Part shown: one piece after another, positions 7,521-16,710 of the stretch
Position numbering within the stretch: position 1 is the stretch's first letter
How the letters are laid out: each line of letters starts with the position of its first letter
NCBI RefSeq assembly: GCF_904848585.1
Contig: NZ_CAJHCR010000014.1
Coordinates: 1 to 64,000, forward strand
Length of the DNA stretch: 64,000 bases
Source: Paraburkholderia kirstenboschensis
GTDB lineage: Bacteria > Pseudomonadota > Gammaproteobacteria > Burkholderiales > Burkholderiaceae
Direction of reading: 5' to 3'
Notes under the pieces: generated by a model
The model's database searches: none
What the model saw: the letters and a program-made list of their open reading frames with translations, nothing else
What the model was told of the DNA's origin: nothing
Position numbers and translations under genes: made by a program

Positions 7521-8269
7521 CCACATCCATCGGGTCGAAGCCGGTCATCAATCTGAACGGCGTCAGCAAGTCTTTCGGCGACACGAAGGTGCTGAAGGAA
7601 ATCAATCTCGAAGTGCGCCCCGGCGAAGTGCTCGTGCTGATCGGCGCATCCGGTTCTGGAAAGAGCACGGTGCTGCGCATCATGGCCGGTCTCGAAACGG
7701 CCGATTCGGGCGAAGTCTGGGTCAACGAAGTTCCGCTGCACGATGTGCGCCGCGCGAAGGAGATCCGCGGTCATGTCGGCATGGTGTTCCAGCAGTTCAA
7801 TCTGTTTCCGCACAAGACTGCGCTCGGCAACGTGACGCTCGCGCTGATCAAGGCGCGCAAGATGAGTCCCGCCGACGCGCGCAAACGCGCGATGGACGTG
7901 CTCGACCGCGTGGGCCTCGCCGATCGCGCCGAACACTATCCGAGCCAGTTGTCGGGCGGCCAGCAGCAGCGTGTAGCCATCGCGCGGGCGCTGGCTGTCG
8001 AGCCCGGCATCATGTTCTTCGACGAAGCGACCTCCGCGCTCGACCCGGAACTGGTCGGCGAGGTCACAGAGGTCATGCGTGGACTCGCGCGCGACGGCAT
8101 GACGATGGTCGTCGTCACGCATGAAATGGGTTTCGCGCGCAAGACGGCAGACCGCGTCGTGTTCATGGACAAAGGCGTGATCGCCGAACAGGGCGTGCCG
8201 GAGGAGATCTTCGTCACGCCGCAGAACGAGCGGACCAGGCAGTTCCTGCACCGCGTGCTCGATCATTGA
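7517..8269 (+). CDS. amino acid ABC transporter ATP-binding protein
   Basis: A 250-residue nucleotide-binding subunit of the GlnQ/HisP type. Walker A is GASGSGKST near residue 42, the Q-loop is VFQQFNLFPH, the ABC signature is LSGGQQQRVAIARAL, Walker B is IMFFDEATSALDP and the H-loop is VVVTHEMGFA. It energises the two permeases encoded upstream. The gene overlaps its predecessor by four bases. All catalytic motifs are intact. The operon lacks an obvious enzyme gene, so the ligand must be inferred from elsewhere. Confidence 0.95.
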   Translation: MTTSIGSKPVINLNGVSKSFGDTKVLKEINLEVRPGEVLVLIGASGSGKSTVLRIMAGLETADSGEVWVNEVPLHDVRRAKEIRGHVGMVFQQFNLFPHKTALGNVTLALIKARKMSPADARKRAMDVLDRVGLADRAEHYPSQLSGGQQQRVAIARALAVEPGIMFFDEATSALDPELVGEVTEVMRGLARDGMTMVVVTHEMGFARKTADRVVFMDKGVIAEQGVPEEIFVTPQNERTRQFLHRVLDH

Positions 8270-8349
8270 TCGCGTCGCCTGTCGCGCAAGAACAAATGAC
8301 AACAACACAAGAACGAACTGAGATCCCTATCGCCGACGGAGTCTACGGA

Positions 8350-9111
8350 ATGTCTGCATCAGAATCGACACGGGCCCGGGGCGTGGACCGCGTGATCGGC
8401 ATTTTCAGGGAACTGCATACTGCGCGGCGTCCACTGACGATGCGCGAACTGATCGAGGCCACGCGTGCGCCGCGATCGAGCGTCTACGAGCTGGTCACGA
8501 TTCTCACGGAGGCAGGTTGGCTCGACACGGCGGCGGACGGCAGCGTGTTTTTCGGGCGCGAGATGCACTACTACGGCGCCGATTACGCTATGCACAACGA
8601 TCTGATCAGTCGCGCGCATCAAACCATACTCGGTCTCGTGCGCAAGTACGACGAGACGACGCAACTGTGCATGCTGGAAGGCAACAAGTACACGGTAGTA
8701 CTGTCGGAGAACAGCACGCGCCCGTTCAACATCACCTCCGATATCGGCGTGAAGGTGCCGATTCCGTGGACAGCAACGGGGCGCCTGTTGCTCGGACATC
8801 TGACGGATGACGACGTCCATGCGCTGATTCCAGACGAAGACTACGTACTGGATGACGGTCGCCGCATTGCATGCGACGACTTCATACGCGACGTTCGCGA
8901 CGCGGCAGCGCGAGGCTATTGCTGCACGGAGGGTCTTTCGATGTCATTCCGGCTTTGCATGGCCGCGCCTGTGCGCGATCGTACCGGCCTGCCCATCGCA
9001 GCGCTGTGCTTCATGACGGGGCGCGACACCGACCCCGGCAAGCGTGCCGCAATGCTCAACGATCTGATTGCCTCCGCAAGATCGTTGTCGCAGCCATCCA
9101 TGCGCACCTGA
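8350..9111 (+). CDS. IclR-family transcriptional regulator
   Basis: A regulator with an N-terminal winged helix (VDRVIGIFRELHTARRPLTM, RELIEATRAPRSSVYELV) and a C-terminal effector-binding domain (NITSDIGVKVPIPWTATGRL, EGLSMSFRLCMAAPV). The ATG at 8350 (253 residues) is preferred because GGAG stands 8 bases upstream; an ATG at 8296 or a TTG at 8266 overlapping the ATPase stop would lengthen the N-terminus by 18 or 28 residues. Its position immediately after the ABC genes in the same direction suggests it controls the importer, either as repressor or activator depending on the amino-acid-related effector. Confidence 0.9.
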   Translation: MSASESTRARGVDRVIGIFRELHTARRPLTMRELIEATRAPRSSVYELVTILTEAGWLDTAADGSVFFGREMHYYGADYAMHNDLISRAHQTILGLVRKYDETTQLCMLEGNKYTVVLSENSTRPFNITSDIGVKVPIPWTATGRLLLGHLTDDDVHALIPDEDYVLDDGRRIACDDFIRDVRDAAARGYCCTEGLSMSFRLCMAAPVRDRTGLPIAALCFMTGRDTDPGKRAAMLNDLIASARSLSQPSMRT

Positions 9112-9211
9112 ATCCGTCCGTCGGATCGGGTGCCTAAATGTCCCTCTCCGAGACGCTTCCCATCACGCGTAGTGGTTTCACAGGCAGCTCCACTGAAGGC
9201 ACCACCCTCCA

Positions 9212-10864
9212 TCAGCTAGTGCACTGGAAGCTCGCTGCCGCGTTCACATCGCCGCCGGTGTACTTCGGCCACAGTGGATAGCGGCACAATGGGCGCGTCC
9301 TCCCGAGCGTTGCCGCGTTAAGGTCGCTCATCGCCAGCGTTTCAGGCGCTTTGCCACTTTCCACCCATTGATCGAGTGCGGAGAGCGAATCGATGGCGGG
9401 ATGAAACGGCCCCGTACCATGGCCGACGCCCGGCATCAGATAAAACCGCGCGAAGCCGTCGACCGTTCCTTGCCCGAATCGTTGCACCAGGCCGGTGTAA
9501 TAGTCGGTGCTTGAATCGGTGCTCACGATCTCGTCGGCAAGACCGTGCGTCATGATCAGCTTGCCTCCTTTCGCGACATAGGCGCTCAGGTCGGTGCTCG
9601 TTGCATCGGTCAGCGCCGACACAGCCTGCACGCGCGACTCATACGCACCAGGATTGACTGGATCGAACGTCAACGAGTCGAACGTGGGCACGCGCGTGAC
9701 AAAGTACTTGACCCATTGATCGCCCGTCACCCATTGGTTCGCGTCCTTCTTGCCCGCAGGATTCGCAGGCACTTTTGACTCGCCGAGATCCCGCGTCGTG
9801 TACGGCCCCGCGAACACCGAACCAGCGAGGATGTTGTACCCAGCGTAATGCGTCACGCCGTTCGCAAGCGGATAAGGCAACTGCAACGGTGCCGCGATGG
9901 TCTGAACAGTCGCGATCTGCGCATCCGACAGACACGTGTCGCCCGAGTCCGCACCGTTCGCGCAACGCACGGACGCGAGCACCGTCGCCGATTGCGCCTT
10001 GCACGCTGCCACATTTGAAACGATGCCGTCGGCGACGCCGTCGAGCGCATCACACGCGCTCATCACGGCGTTCTGCAGCAGCACCGTTTTTGCGACGTCG
10101 AGCCAGCCCGCACCGCTGTTCAGGTAAAGCGCGCGGCCCAGCACGACATTGCTCAAACGCAAGCCCGTATAGTTGAGCGCCGGGCGATTCACAACGATGC
10201 CGTCATAGTCCGCGGGCCAGCGTTGCGCTTCGCTCAATCCGTCGCGGCCGCCTGTCGAACTGCCGAAGAAATAGGTCTTGTCGGGCGCGCTCGCGTAACG
10301 CTTCCTGATGAGCGCCATCGCAACGTCGTGCGTCTTCTTCAGGCTCAGGCCGCCATAGTTCGCGAGCGATTCGTCGTTCGCGGCGAACTTACCGTCAGTG
10401 ATGCTGGAACTCTGATGCCCGGAATCGTCGCCGAACGTGGCGTAGCCGCTGGCAAGCGGCGTCGGTGTGCCGGTTGGGGCCATGTCGAGCGGATCGACGC
10501 CGGTAATCAAGGCGCCGTCGAAACCGCCGCCGCCATAATGCAGCGCCTTGTGGTTCCAGTTGGTCGGCAGATTGACCTGGAACCTGATCGATGGGGCCGC
10601 CGGATCGACGGGTGCGATGGCGCCATTCACCTGGCAATATTCACCGCTGGTCTGCGCCAGCGTCGTGCTGGTGATCGTGGCGCCGCTGGTCGGCTCGGCA
10701 ATCGAAGATGCCGGAATCGACAGGCCGTTCAATGCCGCGCATTGCGTTGCCGCTGAGGGCGGGGGCGGCGAGCTTGCCGAAGCGCCGCCGCCCGAACCAT
10801 TGCCGCCGCAGGCGCTGATGCAAAAGCTGAGGGCGAGCGCCCACCACAACGGTCTGTTGTTCAT
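9212..10864 (-). CDS. tannase/feruloyl esterase family lipoprotein
   Basis: A 550-residue alpha/beta hydrolase. The N-terminus carries a lipoprotein signal ending ISAC (Cys19) followed by a Gly/Ser/Pro-rich linker to about residue 38. The nucleophile elbow GSSTGGRDG (Ser203) with the trailing WPADYDGIVVNRPA is diagnostic for the tannase/feruloyl esterase family. Later blocks include KGGKLIMTHGLADEIVS (probable acid residue) and MPGVGHGTGPF (catalytic His region). Paired cysteines are frequent, as in secreted members. ATG 10864 is chosen because CAGGAG precedes it and it gives the signal. It would release phenolic acids from esters at the cell surface. It sits 25 bases downstream of the next hydrolase gene, in the same direction. 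Confidence 0.92.
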   Translation of the reverse strand: MNNRPLWWALALSFCISACGGNGSGGGASASSPPPPSAATQCAALNGLSIPASSIAEPTSGATITSTTLAQTSGEYCQVNGAIAPVDPAAPSIRFQVNLPTNWNHKALHYGGGGFDGALITGVDPLDMAPTGTPTPLASGYATFGDDSGHQSSSITDGKFAANDESLANYGGLSLKKTHDVAMALIRKRYASAPDKTYFFGSSTGGRDGLSEAQRWPADYDGIVVNRPALNYTGLRLSNVVLGRALYLNSGAGWLDVAKTVLLQNAVMSACDALDGVADGIVSNVAACKAQSATVLASVRCANGADSGDTCLSDAQIATVQTIAAPLQLPYPLANGVTHYAGYNILAGSVFAGPYTTRDLGESKVPANPAGKKDANQWVTGDQWVKYFVTRVPTFDSLTFDPVNPGAYESRVQAVSALTDATSTDLSAYVAKGGKLIMTHGLADEIVSTDSSTDYYTGLVQRFGQGTVDGFARFYLMPGVGHGTGPFHPAIDSLSALDQWVESGKAPETLAMSDLNAATLGRTRPLCRYPLWPKYTGGDVNAAASFQCTS

Positions 10865-10889
10865 CGTCGTCTCCTGGTTGATTTGATTG

Positions 10890-11942
10890 CTATTCGAGTG
10901 CGCCGCCTTGCTGCTCGATGCGACATTCGGCGAGCCGCACAGCGGGGCCGAACAATGCGCGCACACCGGCCTGCGACACGAACATCGCGTCGCCACTGTG
11001 CGCCGCGCCTTGAACTTCATGTAGCTCATGCCGCAACTGCGGATGCCGTGCGCGCAGATACGCGTAGTAGGCTCGGCCGCGCGCGAGACGGTGCGGGCCT
11101 TGCATCATTGCCTCGCACGAGCGGTCGAGAGCCGGATGCGCCGGGTCGTTGTCGTGCGTGCCGAGCAGATAGGTCACGTCGTGATCCACATAACGACGTT
11201 CGAGCGATTGCGCGTCGAGTCTGTCGGCATAACGAGGAAGTTGTTCGGTGCCGTATTTCCATTCATTGAATCGGGCGCACGCAGCTTGATCGAACGCGCC
11301 CGGCAGGTCCTCACGATGCGGCCGCCAGGCGTCGAAGTACACATACGACGAAGGATTCGCAATGACATAACGCACCTTCACACCGCGCGCGCGACTGCCT
11401 GCTGCGGCGTTGCTGAGTATCGCGTGCCGATGCGCGACCTGCGCACCACCGGAATGCCCTGCGATCACAATCTCCCGCAACTTCGGATAGCGGCCGCCCT
11501 GCACGTTCTGCACGTAATGTTCGATGAGCGCATCGAGCACATCGAATGAACTGAGCGGTGCCGGGCCGATTGCGTCGAGTCCGCCCATCCACGCGGTCCA
11601 TTCCCAATGCAGACAGTCGTCTGCCAACCGATGCCGCTCGACGTCTGCCGTTGCGAGGAACTGCGGCACGGCGAGTATCACGTTGTGAGCATCGAGTGTG
11701 GACGAGCTGAGCGCATGCTGCGTCGACCGGAGGTAAGCGTCGGCGTCCCGCAGTCTGCCGTGCAACATCACGACGACCTGCGTCGCCTCCGCCGGCTCCG
11801 CGCTGCCGCCCGTGAACAGCGGCACTTTTGCTTTGCCTCGTGACGTGGAAACGATAAACCGCTCACTGGCCACAATCGTCACGGGCACTTCGTTACGTGG
11901 CCGCACCTCATGATTCAAGGAAAGATTCATCGCGACACTCAC
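10890..11942 (-). CDS. alpha/beta hydrolase, probable carboxylesterase
   Basis: A soluble protein of about 350 residues with VVVMLHGRLRDADAY (oxyanion-hole region), the nucleophile elbow GHSGGAQ and a late VQGAAHSGDAMF block that supplies the catalytic His. No signal peptide is evident, so it is probably cytoplasmic and may process products taken up by the adjacent transporter. The GTG at 11942 overlaps the transporter stop by four bases; an ATG at 11930 is an alternative start. The gene is translated from the same unit as the MFS transporter and the tannase-like esterase, forming a three-gene operon. Confidence 0.85.
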   Translation of the reverse strand: MSVAMNLSLNHEVRPRNEVPVTIVASERFIVSTSRGKAKVPLFTGGSAEPAEATQVVVMLHGRLRDADAYLRSTQHALSSSTLDAHNVILAVPQFLATADVERHRLADDCLHWEWTAWMGGLDAIGPAPLSSFDVLDALIEHYVQNVQGGRYPKLREIVIAGHSGGAQVAHRHAILSNAAAGSRARGVKVRYVIANPSSYVYFDAWRPHREDLPGAFDQAACARFNEWKYGTEQLPRYADRLDAQSLERRYVDHDVTYLLGTHDNDPAHPALDRSCEAMMQGPHRLARGRAYYAYLRARHPQLRHELHEVQGAAHSGDAMFVSQAGVRALFGPAVRLAECRIEQQGGALE

Positions 11943-13288
11943 GCTCCGTCACCCGGCCACAACTCGGGTTCGCGGCACAAGCGCCGCCCGGACGCCGTCA
12001 ACCCGACCAGCAGCAAGGAGACGATGCCGGCAAAGATCAGATACCACGCCGGCACGATGCGCGAGCCAGTGACGTCGATCAATGTCGAAACCGTGAGCGG
12101 CGCGAGGCCGCCGAACAGCGTGACGGCCGCGTTGTACGACAGCGCCACACCCATCGAACGCGTGGCCGTCGGAAACAGCTGCGTGAGCATGCCGGGGTGC
12201 GCACCTGACATGAAGCTGAGCACGACAGTCGCGATCATCTGCGCGGCGAAGACGCGTTCGGGCGTCGGTGCTGCAAGCACCCATGCGAAGAGCGGATACG
12301 CAGCGCATACCCAGACGATCGTCACTGGAAAGAACAGTCGATATGCGCCGAAACGGTCGGCGAGACGCCCTGCCAATGGATAACCGACAATGCCGATCAA
12401 TCCGGAGATGGCCGTGCCGAACAGCGCATTCTTGAGCGGCAGATGCAACTGGTGCTCGACATAGAGCGGCATGTACGAATGCCACAAATAATTGGTTGCG
12501 GCCCCAACGATGATGACGCCCATCGCGCACAGCGCCGCATCGCCACGCTCGCGAATGAACGTTCGCAGCGACTGGCGTGGCGCATGCCCGAGCCGCTCCC
12601 GTAGCTGCACGAATTCCGGCGACTCCCCGACTTTGTGCCGGATGTAGAAACCCACTGGCCCGACCAGCGCGCCGAGCAGAAACGGCACGCGCCAGCCCCA
12701 CGACACGAGCGACTCGTGCGACAGACGCGTGGTGAGCACAAACGAGCATAGGGACGACAGAAGCAGCGCGACGGCCTGCGACGTCATCTGAAAACTGCCG
12801 AAGAACATTTTGCGTCCGGGCGGCGCGAATTCCGTCAGCATTGCGGCCGCCGTCGCGAACTCGCCGCCGACTGAGAGCCCTTGCAGAATGCGCGCGCCGA
12901 TCACCAGAAGCGGCGCCGCAATGCCGATAGCCGCGTAGCCAGGAGTCAGTCCCATCATCAGAGTACTTGCTGCCATTAGAAGAATCAGCAGCGACAACGT
13001 CTTGCGCCGCCCATAGCGATCCGCGCACGCACCGATTATGACGCCGCCCACCGGCCTCACCACGAAGCCGACGGCAAATGTCGCGAGCGTCAGCGTGATC
13101 GACACAAAGCCGTTGCCGACAGGAAAAAACACCTGTGCGATGGTCCGCGCAAAGTAGCCGTAGATGAGAAAGTCGAACCACTCGAGGCCATTACCGATGA
13201 CCGACGCAAGCACCGCGCGGCGCAATTGCGAACGGCTTAGCGGCGTTTCAGCCAAGGCGGGCAAGGCGGGTTGCAGAACGGATTGCAT
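11939..13288 (-). CDS. MFS transporter, metabolite:H+ symporter (MHS) type
   Basis: A 449-residue protein with twelve hydrophobic segments. The MHS hallmark VIGNGLEWFDFLIYGYFA occurs at the first helix, the loop GGVIIGACADRYGRRKTL follows helix 2 and LQGLSVGGEFATAA helix 4. These proteins carry organic acids, including aromatic acids and dicarboxylates, with protons. Located first in an operon with two esterases and divergent from a LysR gene, it most likely imports the acid or its ester. It lacks the glycan or sugar motifs seen in other MFS groups. Confidence 0.92.
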   Translation of the reverse strand: MQSVLQPALPALAETPLSRSQLRRAVLASVIGNGLEWFDFLIYGYFARTIAQVFFPVGNGFVSITLTLATFAVGFVVRPVGGVIIGACADRYGRRKTLSLLILLMAASTLMMGLTPGYAAIGIAAPLLVIGARILQGLSVGGEFATAAAMLTEFAPPGRKMFFGSFQMTSQAVALLLSSLCSFVLTTRLSHESLVSWGWRVPFLLGALVGPVGFYIRHKVGESPEFVQLRERLGHAPRQSLRTFIRERGDAALCAMGVIIVGAATNYLWHSYMPLYVEHQLHLPLKNALFGTAISGLIGIVGYPLAGRLADRFGAYRLFFPVTIVWVCAAYPLFAWVLAAPTPERVFAAQMIATVVLSFMSGAHPGMLTQLFPTATRSMGVALSYNAAVTLFGGLAPLTVSTLIDVTGSRIVPAWYLIFAGIVSLLLVGLTASGRRLCREPELWPGDGA

Positions 13289-13345
13289 GTGTCTCCCTTG
13301 GTCGTCTTCTGCCTTTTAGAGGAAGCGTACGTGCCGGTCCGGCAA

Positions 13346-13358
13346 ATGTAAAATACAT
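13346..13358. promoter_or_regulatory. LysR-type binding box in divergent promoter
   Basis: ATGTA-AAA-TACAT is a perfect inverted repeat with a T-N11-A core in the 119-base gap between the transporter operon (minus) and the LysR gene (plus). Its position 50 bases before the LysR start fits an autoregulatory and activation site. Confidence 0.5.
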
Positions 13359-13407
13359 GTGAGACACGGTCGCCATATTCATTACATATACCAGAGAGAG
13401 AGAGACG

Positions 13408-14316
13408 ATGGAACTTAGACATCTACGCTATTTTCTTGCCGTCGCCGAAGAAGGCCAGTTCACGCGCGCCGCCGCGCGGCTGCACATCCAGCAGCCGCCG
13501 TTGTCGCAACAGATTCAGGAACTCGAACAGGAACTGGGCTTCGCGCTTTTCATGCGGCAGCCGCGCGGCGTCGTGTTGACGGCGCCCGGCGAGACCTTCG
13601 CCGCGCGTGCGCGTTCGGTACTGCTCGAACTGGACAACGCCGTCGTCCATGCGCGCCGGGTGGCACAAGGACAGATCGGCACGGTGCGAGTTGCGCTTAC
13701 GAGTTCGGCGGCGTTTCACCCGCTCACCCCTACCGCTATTCGCAATTTTCGGGGAATGTACCCGGAGGTCGCGATCGAGATGAACGAGGTCAATGCGGCG
13801 GAGATCATCGAAATGATGTTGAACGGCCGCGCGGATGCGGCCATTCTCCGCAAACCGGTCGAAACGCCTACTGGGTTGCGCTTCGAACTGCTCGCCGAAG
13901 AACGCATGTTGCTGGTGCTGCCCTTGGGGCACCGGCTGATCAGCAGCCGTGCTGTGCCGCTCAAACAGCTGGCGAACGAGTCATTCATCTTCGTGCGCCG
14001 GCCCGGCGCGCCCGGCATGTATGCGGATTTCATCCGGGCTTGCCAGTCGAAGGGATTCGAGCCGAACGTCGTGGAAGAGGTGCCGCGCATGGTGACGGCG
14101 ATCAACCTTGTGGCAGCGGGTGGCGGCGTATCGCTCGTTCCCGCGTCGATGCATCGTTACCATCAGGAAAGCGTGCGCTACTGCCGTGTTACCGGCGATC
14201 AGGCATTCCACGCGCCGTTGCATCTCGTCACCCGGCATGATTTGCAAAGCCCTGCTGCGTCGCACTTCCGTGAAGCGTTGTTGACGTTCGTCCACCAGCA
14301 CCCGTATCGCGAGTGA
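13408..14316 (+). CDS. LysR-family transcriptional regulator
   Basis: A 302-residue LysR regulator: winged helix-turn-helix at residues 1-60 (ELRHLRYFLAVAEEGQFTRA, LHIQQPPLSQQIQELEQELG) and a substrate-binding domain from about 90. The N-terminal block resembles BenM/CatR-like regulators of aromatic catabolism. GAGAGAGAGA lies just before the ATG. It is divergent from the transporter/esterase operon with one palindromic box in between, so it is the probable activator of that operon with a phenolic acid as inducer (inference). Confidence 0.94.
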   Translation: MELRHLRYFLAVAEEGQFTRAAARLHIQQPPLSQQIQELEQELGFALFMRQPRGVVLTAPGETFAARARSVLLELDNAVVHARRVAQGQIGTVRVALTSSAAFHPLTPTAIRNFRGMYPEVAIEMNEVNAAEIIEMMLNGRADAAILRKPVETPTGLRFELLAEERMLLVLPLGHRLISSRAVPLKQLANESFIFVRRPGAPGMYADFIRACQSKGFEPNVVEEVPRMVTAINLVAAGGGVSLVPASMHRYHQESVRYCRVTGDQAFHAPLHLVTRHDLQSPAASHFREALLTFVHQHPYRE

Positions 14317-14414
14317 GTGTGAGTTGGGCAAGTACCTGTCCATCCCGTGGCAGTCGGCCCTTGGGGATCGCCATTCGTTGGGCGCGCCGGCCTGCATTTT
14401 GAAGGGGCGGCGAG

Positions 14415-14543
14415 CGTGCTTTCCGCGCGCCACTGCGTCTCGTCACCCGCGGTAACTCGCAGAGCTCGGCGGCTTTGCACTTCCGTCAGACGCTGCTCGT
14501 TTTCGTGCACCAGCATCCGAGCCGCGATTGTGTGTTGGACTGA
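14415..14543 (+). pseudogene. LysR regulator, C-terminal tail remnant
   Basis: The frame ending with TGA at 14541-14543 encodes AFRAPLRLVTRGNSQSSAAL and HFRQTLLVFVHQHPSRD, closely matching the last 40 residues of the intact LysR protein just upstream (AFHAPLHLVTRHDLQSPAAS, HFREALLTFVHQHPYRE). The match starts abruptly and there is no helix-turn-helix. It is either the end of a second, deleted regulator gene or a partial duplication; the protein-level divergence suggests an old event. Confidence 0.75.
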
Positions 14544-14667
14544 GTCTCCAGCGAAATCATTTCCGGGGCCGCGGGTTATCGGGCTCGACTCCGTCAGGCT
14601 CGGGTCCTTAGGCGGTACCGGTGGGTAGTCGCCTGGGTCGTGAAAGGGCCCGCGATATTTGTGCATG

Positions 14668-15564
14668 TCAGTTGCGCCGATAGCGAAGCGCCTCGACGAC
14701 GAGCGAAAGTGCCGGCGACGATCGACGCTGACTGGCGAAGAACAAATGAAGCCCTGGGAAGGTCGGGTACCAGTCCTTCAACACCGTTTGAAGTCGGCCG
14801 CTCCGGATATGGGGAAGCGCGAGTTCTTCGGGCATGTAGGCGAGTCCGAATCCCGCCAGAGCAGCTTCAATAACCGGATAGATGCTGTTGAAAGTCCATG
14901 AACCTTGAACCCGCACCTGCAGATTTCGCTTGCCTTTCCTGAGTTCCCACGCGTACACGCCGCCACGCGCCGAGAAGCGCGTATTGATGCACTCGTGCTC
15001 GGTGAGGTCCGACGGGCTCCTGGGCAGCGGACGCCCTTCCAGGTAGGAAGGCGCACCGACAATCACCATGCGAATGTCCGGCGAAATACGAACGGCCGTC
15101 ATACCTTTGGAAATCTGGTCCCCGAAGCGAACGCCCGCATCGAAGCGCTCGGCCACGATGTCGGTAAGTCCCGGCTCGATCGCCACCTCGATTTTGAGTT
15201 GGGGATACTTCGGCTGTAGCCTGGACAACTTGGGCCAAAGGATCGTGTTCGCCGCGAAATCAGGGGCCGTGATGCGTACCGTCCCTGCAGGTTTGTCGCG
15301 TAGCTCTTCGAACGCCGCCAGTTCCTCGGCGATCGCTTCAAATCGAGGGGCTACTTTCTGGATCAGGCGTTCTCCCGCCTCCGTTGGCGCGACACTTCGG
15401 GTCGTGCGTGTCAATAAACGCAGCCCCAACCGCGCCTCCAGAGCTCGAATGGTGTGGCTGAGCGCTGACTGAGATACGCCCAACTGAGCGGCTGCGCGGG
15501 TAAAGCTACGTTCACGAGCGACTTCGAGGAAAGCCCGGATGTCGCTAAGGTTGTCACCAGACAT
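14668..15564 (-). CDS. LysR-family transcriptional regulator
   Basis: A 298-residue regulator with the N-terminal helix-turn-helix DIRAFLEVARERSFTRAAAQ and LGVSQSALSHTIRALEARLG, followed by TPTEAGERL-like linker residues and a ligand domain. It belongs to the large group with RFDAGVRFGDQI in the effector domain (the PcaQ/'AaeR-like' style of Burkholderia accessory regulators). It is a tandem paralogue of the gene at 15581-16474 with 16 bases between them, most likely from local duplication. Its target is not obvious; the divergent SDR gene beyond the paralogue is the closest candidate. Confidence 0.93.
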   Translation of the reverse strand: MSGDNLSDIRAFLEVARERSFTRAAAQLGVSQSALSHTIRALEARLGLRLLTRTTRSVAPTEAGERLIQKVAPRFEAIAEELAAFEELRDKPAGTVRITAPDFAANTILWPKLSRLQPKYPQLKIEVAIEPGLTDIVAERFDAGVRFGDQISKGMTAVRISPDIRMVIVGAPSYLEGRPLPRSPSDLTEHECINTRFSARGGVYAWELRKGKRNLQVRVQGSWTFNSIYPVIEAALAGFGLAYMPEELALPHIRSGRLQTVLKDWYPTFPGLHLFFASQRRSSPALSLVVEALRYRRN

Positions 15565-15580
15565 GCGAGGTACTCCGCGG

Positions 15581-16474
15581 CTATGGTTGGTAGCGTAATG
15601 CTTCGACCAGCAAGGTCATCGCGCGTGAAGGCTGGCGCCGGTTCGGATAGTAGAGATGGAATCCGGGCCACACCGGGCACCAATCCTCGAGTACCGAAAT
15701 GAGCTGCCCCCGCGAGACCCAGGAGCGGACCATCTCCTCTGGCAGGTAAGCCAGTCCGAAGCCCGCCTTGGCCGCCTCGAAGATGTCATAGGCGTTGTTG
15801 AAGGTGACCGTTCCCTCCACCCGGGCATTCAGCCTGCGCTTGCCCTTGGAGAACTCCCACTCGTAGAGGCCACCGTAGGTGGATGTGCGCAGATTGATGC
15901 AGACGTGCTCTGTGAGGTCGCCGGGTGTCTCGGGTCGCGGCCGCGCTGCGAAGTAGGACTTCGATCCCACCACCATGTTGCGAAGGTCCGGGCCGATCTG
16001 CACTGAAATCATGTCCTGTGCCAATTCCTGGCCGAACCGCACACCGGCGTCGTAACCGCGCGCGACAATATCGACGCGCTCATATTCGTTGATCAACTCG
16101 ACCTTGATCTTGGGGAACTTCGGCAGGAACGTCGCCAGCTTGGGCCAAAGCGTGCTCCTGATGGCGTAGTCGATGGCGGTGATCCGGATCGTTCCCATGG
16201 GCTCGTCCCGAAGTTCGGCAAGCGATTGGATCTCGGCCTCGATCTCGTCGAATTCGGGAGCCAGACGATTCAAGAGACGTTGACCCGCCTCAGTCGGCGA
16301 GACGCCGCGCGCACTCCGGATGAGCAGACTAACGCCCAGCCTTTCCTCCAACGCCCGGATGGTGTAGCTCAAGGCTGGTTGCGTCACCCGAAGCTGGGCC
16401 GCCGCGCGCGTGAAGCTGCGCGCACGGGCAACGGCGATGAAGGCCAGAAGATCGCTGAAACTGTCGCGCGACAT
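15581..16474 (-). CDS. LysR-family transcriptional regulator (tandem paralogue)
   Basis: A 297-residue regulator with FSDLLAFIAVARARSFTRAA, LRVTQPALSYTIRALEERLG and the effector-domain block GYDAGVRFGQELAQDMISV. It shares the overall plan and many residues with its downstream neighbour. The ATG at 16474 is preferred to a GTG at 16486. It is divergent from the SDR gene that begins at 16711, across a 236-base gap with inverted repeats, and is therefore the likely regulator of that SDR. Confidence 0.93.
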   Translation of the reverse strand: MSRDSFSDLLAFIAVARARSFTRAAAQLRVTQPALSYTIRALEERLGVSLLIRSARGVSPTEAGQRLLNRLAPEFDEIEAEIQSLAELRDEPMGTIRITAIDYAIRSTLWPKLATFLPKFPKIKVELINEYERVDIVARGYDAGVRFGQELAQDMISVQIGPDLRNMVVGSKSYFAARPRPETPGDLTEHVCINLRTSTYGGLYEWEFSKGKRRLNARVEGTVTFNNAYDIFEAAKAGFGLAYLPEEMVRSWVSRGQLISVLEDWCPVWPGFHLYYPNRRQPSRAMTLLVEALRYQP

Positions 16475-16528
16475 TGATGAGACCACTTTATAGGACTTCC
16501 ATATTCGACGGACCGTCTCCCAAGGTTA

Positions 16529-16555
16529 CTGCATTCATGAACGAATTTTATGCAG
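16529..16555. promoter_or_regulatory. inverted repeats in the LysR/SDR divergent region
   Basis: CTGCAT (16529-16534) and ATGCAG (16550-16555) flank a smaller ATTC-N6-GAAT repeat, the arrangement of a LysR recognition/activation site. A second perfect palindrome, GGCAGAT-C-ATCTGCC, lies at 16623-16637, closer to the SDR start. Confidence 0.45.
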
Positions 16556-16661
16556 CCATGCGAATTCTGCCGTCTACCGCATATTCGAGCGGCCATCTAA
16601 AGTTCTCACATGCCAGGTGCGGCAGATCATCTGCCACCAGACCCACAGGCAAGGCTCCGAA

Positions 16662-16682
16662 AAAAAGCCCGGCAGTGGGCCA
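16662..16682 (-). terminator. possible minus-strand terminator hairpin
   Basis: Read on the minus strand, GCCC-N6-GGGC (16669-16682) is followed by seven T. The stem is only four base pairs and no minus-strand gene ends here, so it may be a leftover or a leader hairpin of the SDR gene. Confidence 0.3.
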
Positions 16683-16710
16683 TCGACATCTCCACCAGGG
16701 AAATGACATC

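Noticed and set aside
13392..13405. GAGAGAGAGAGA tract before the LysR start as a possible repeat element
   Set aside because: It acts as the purine-rich ribosome site of the gene; too short for a separate repeat.
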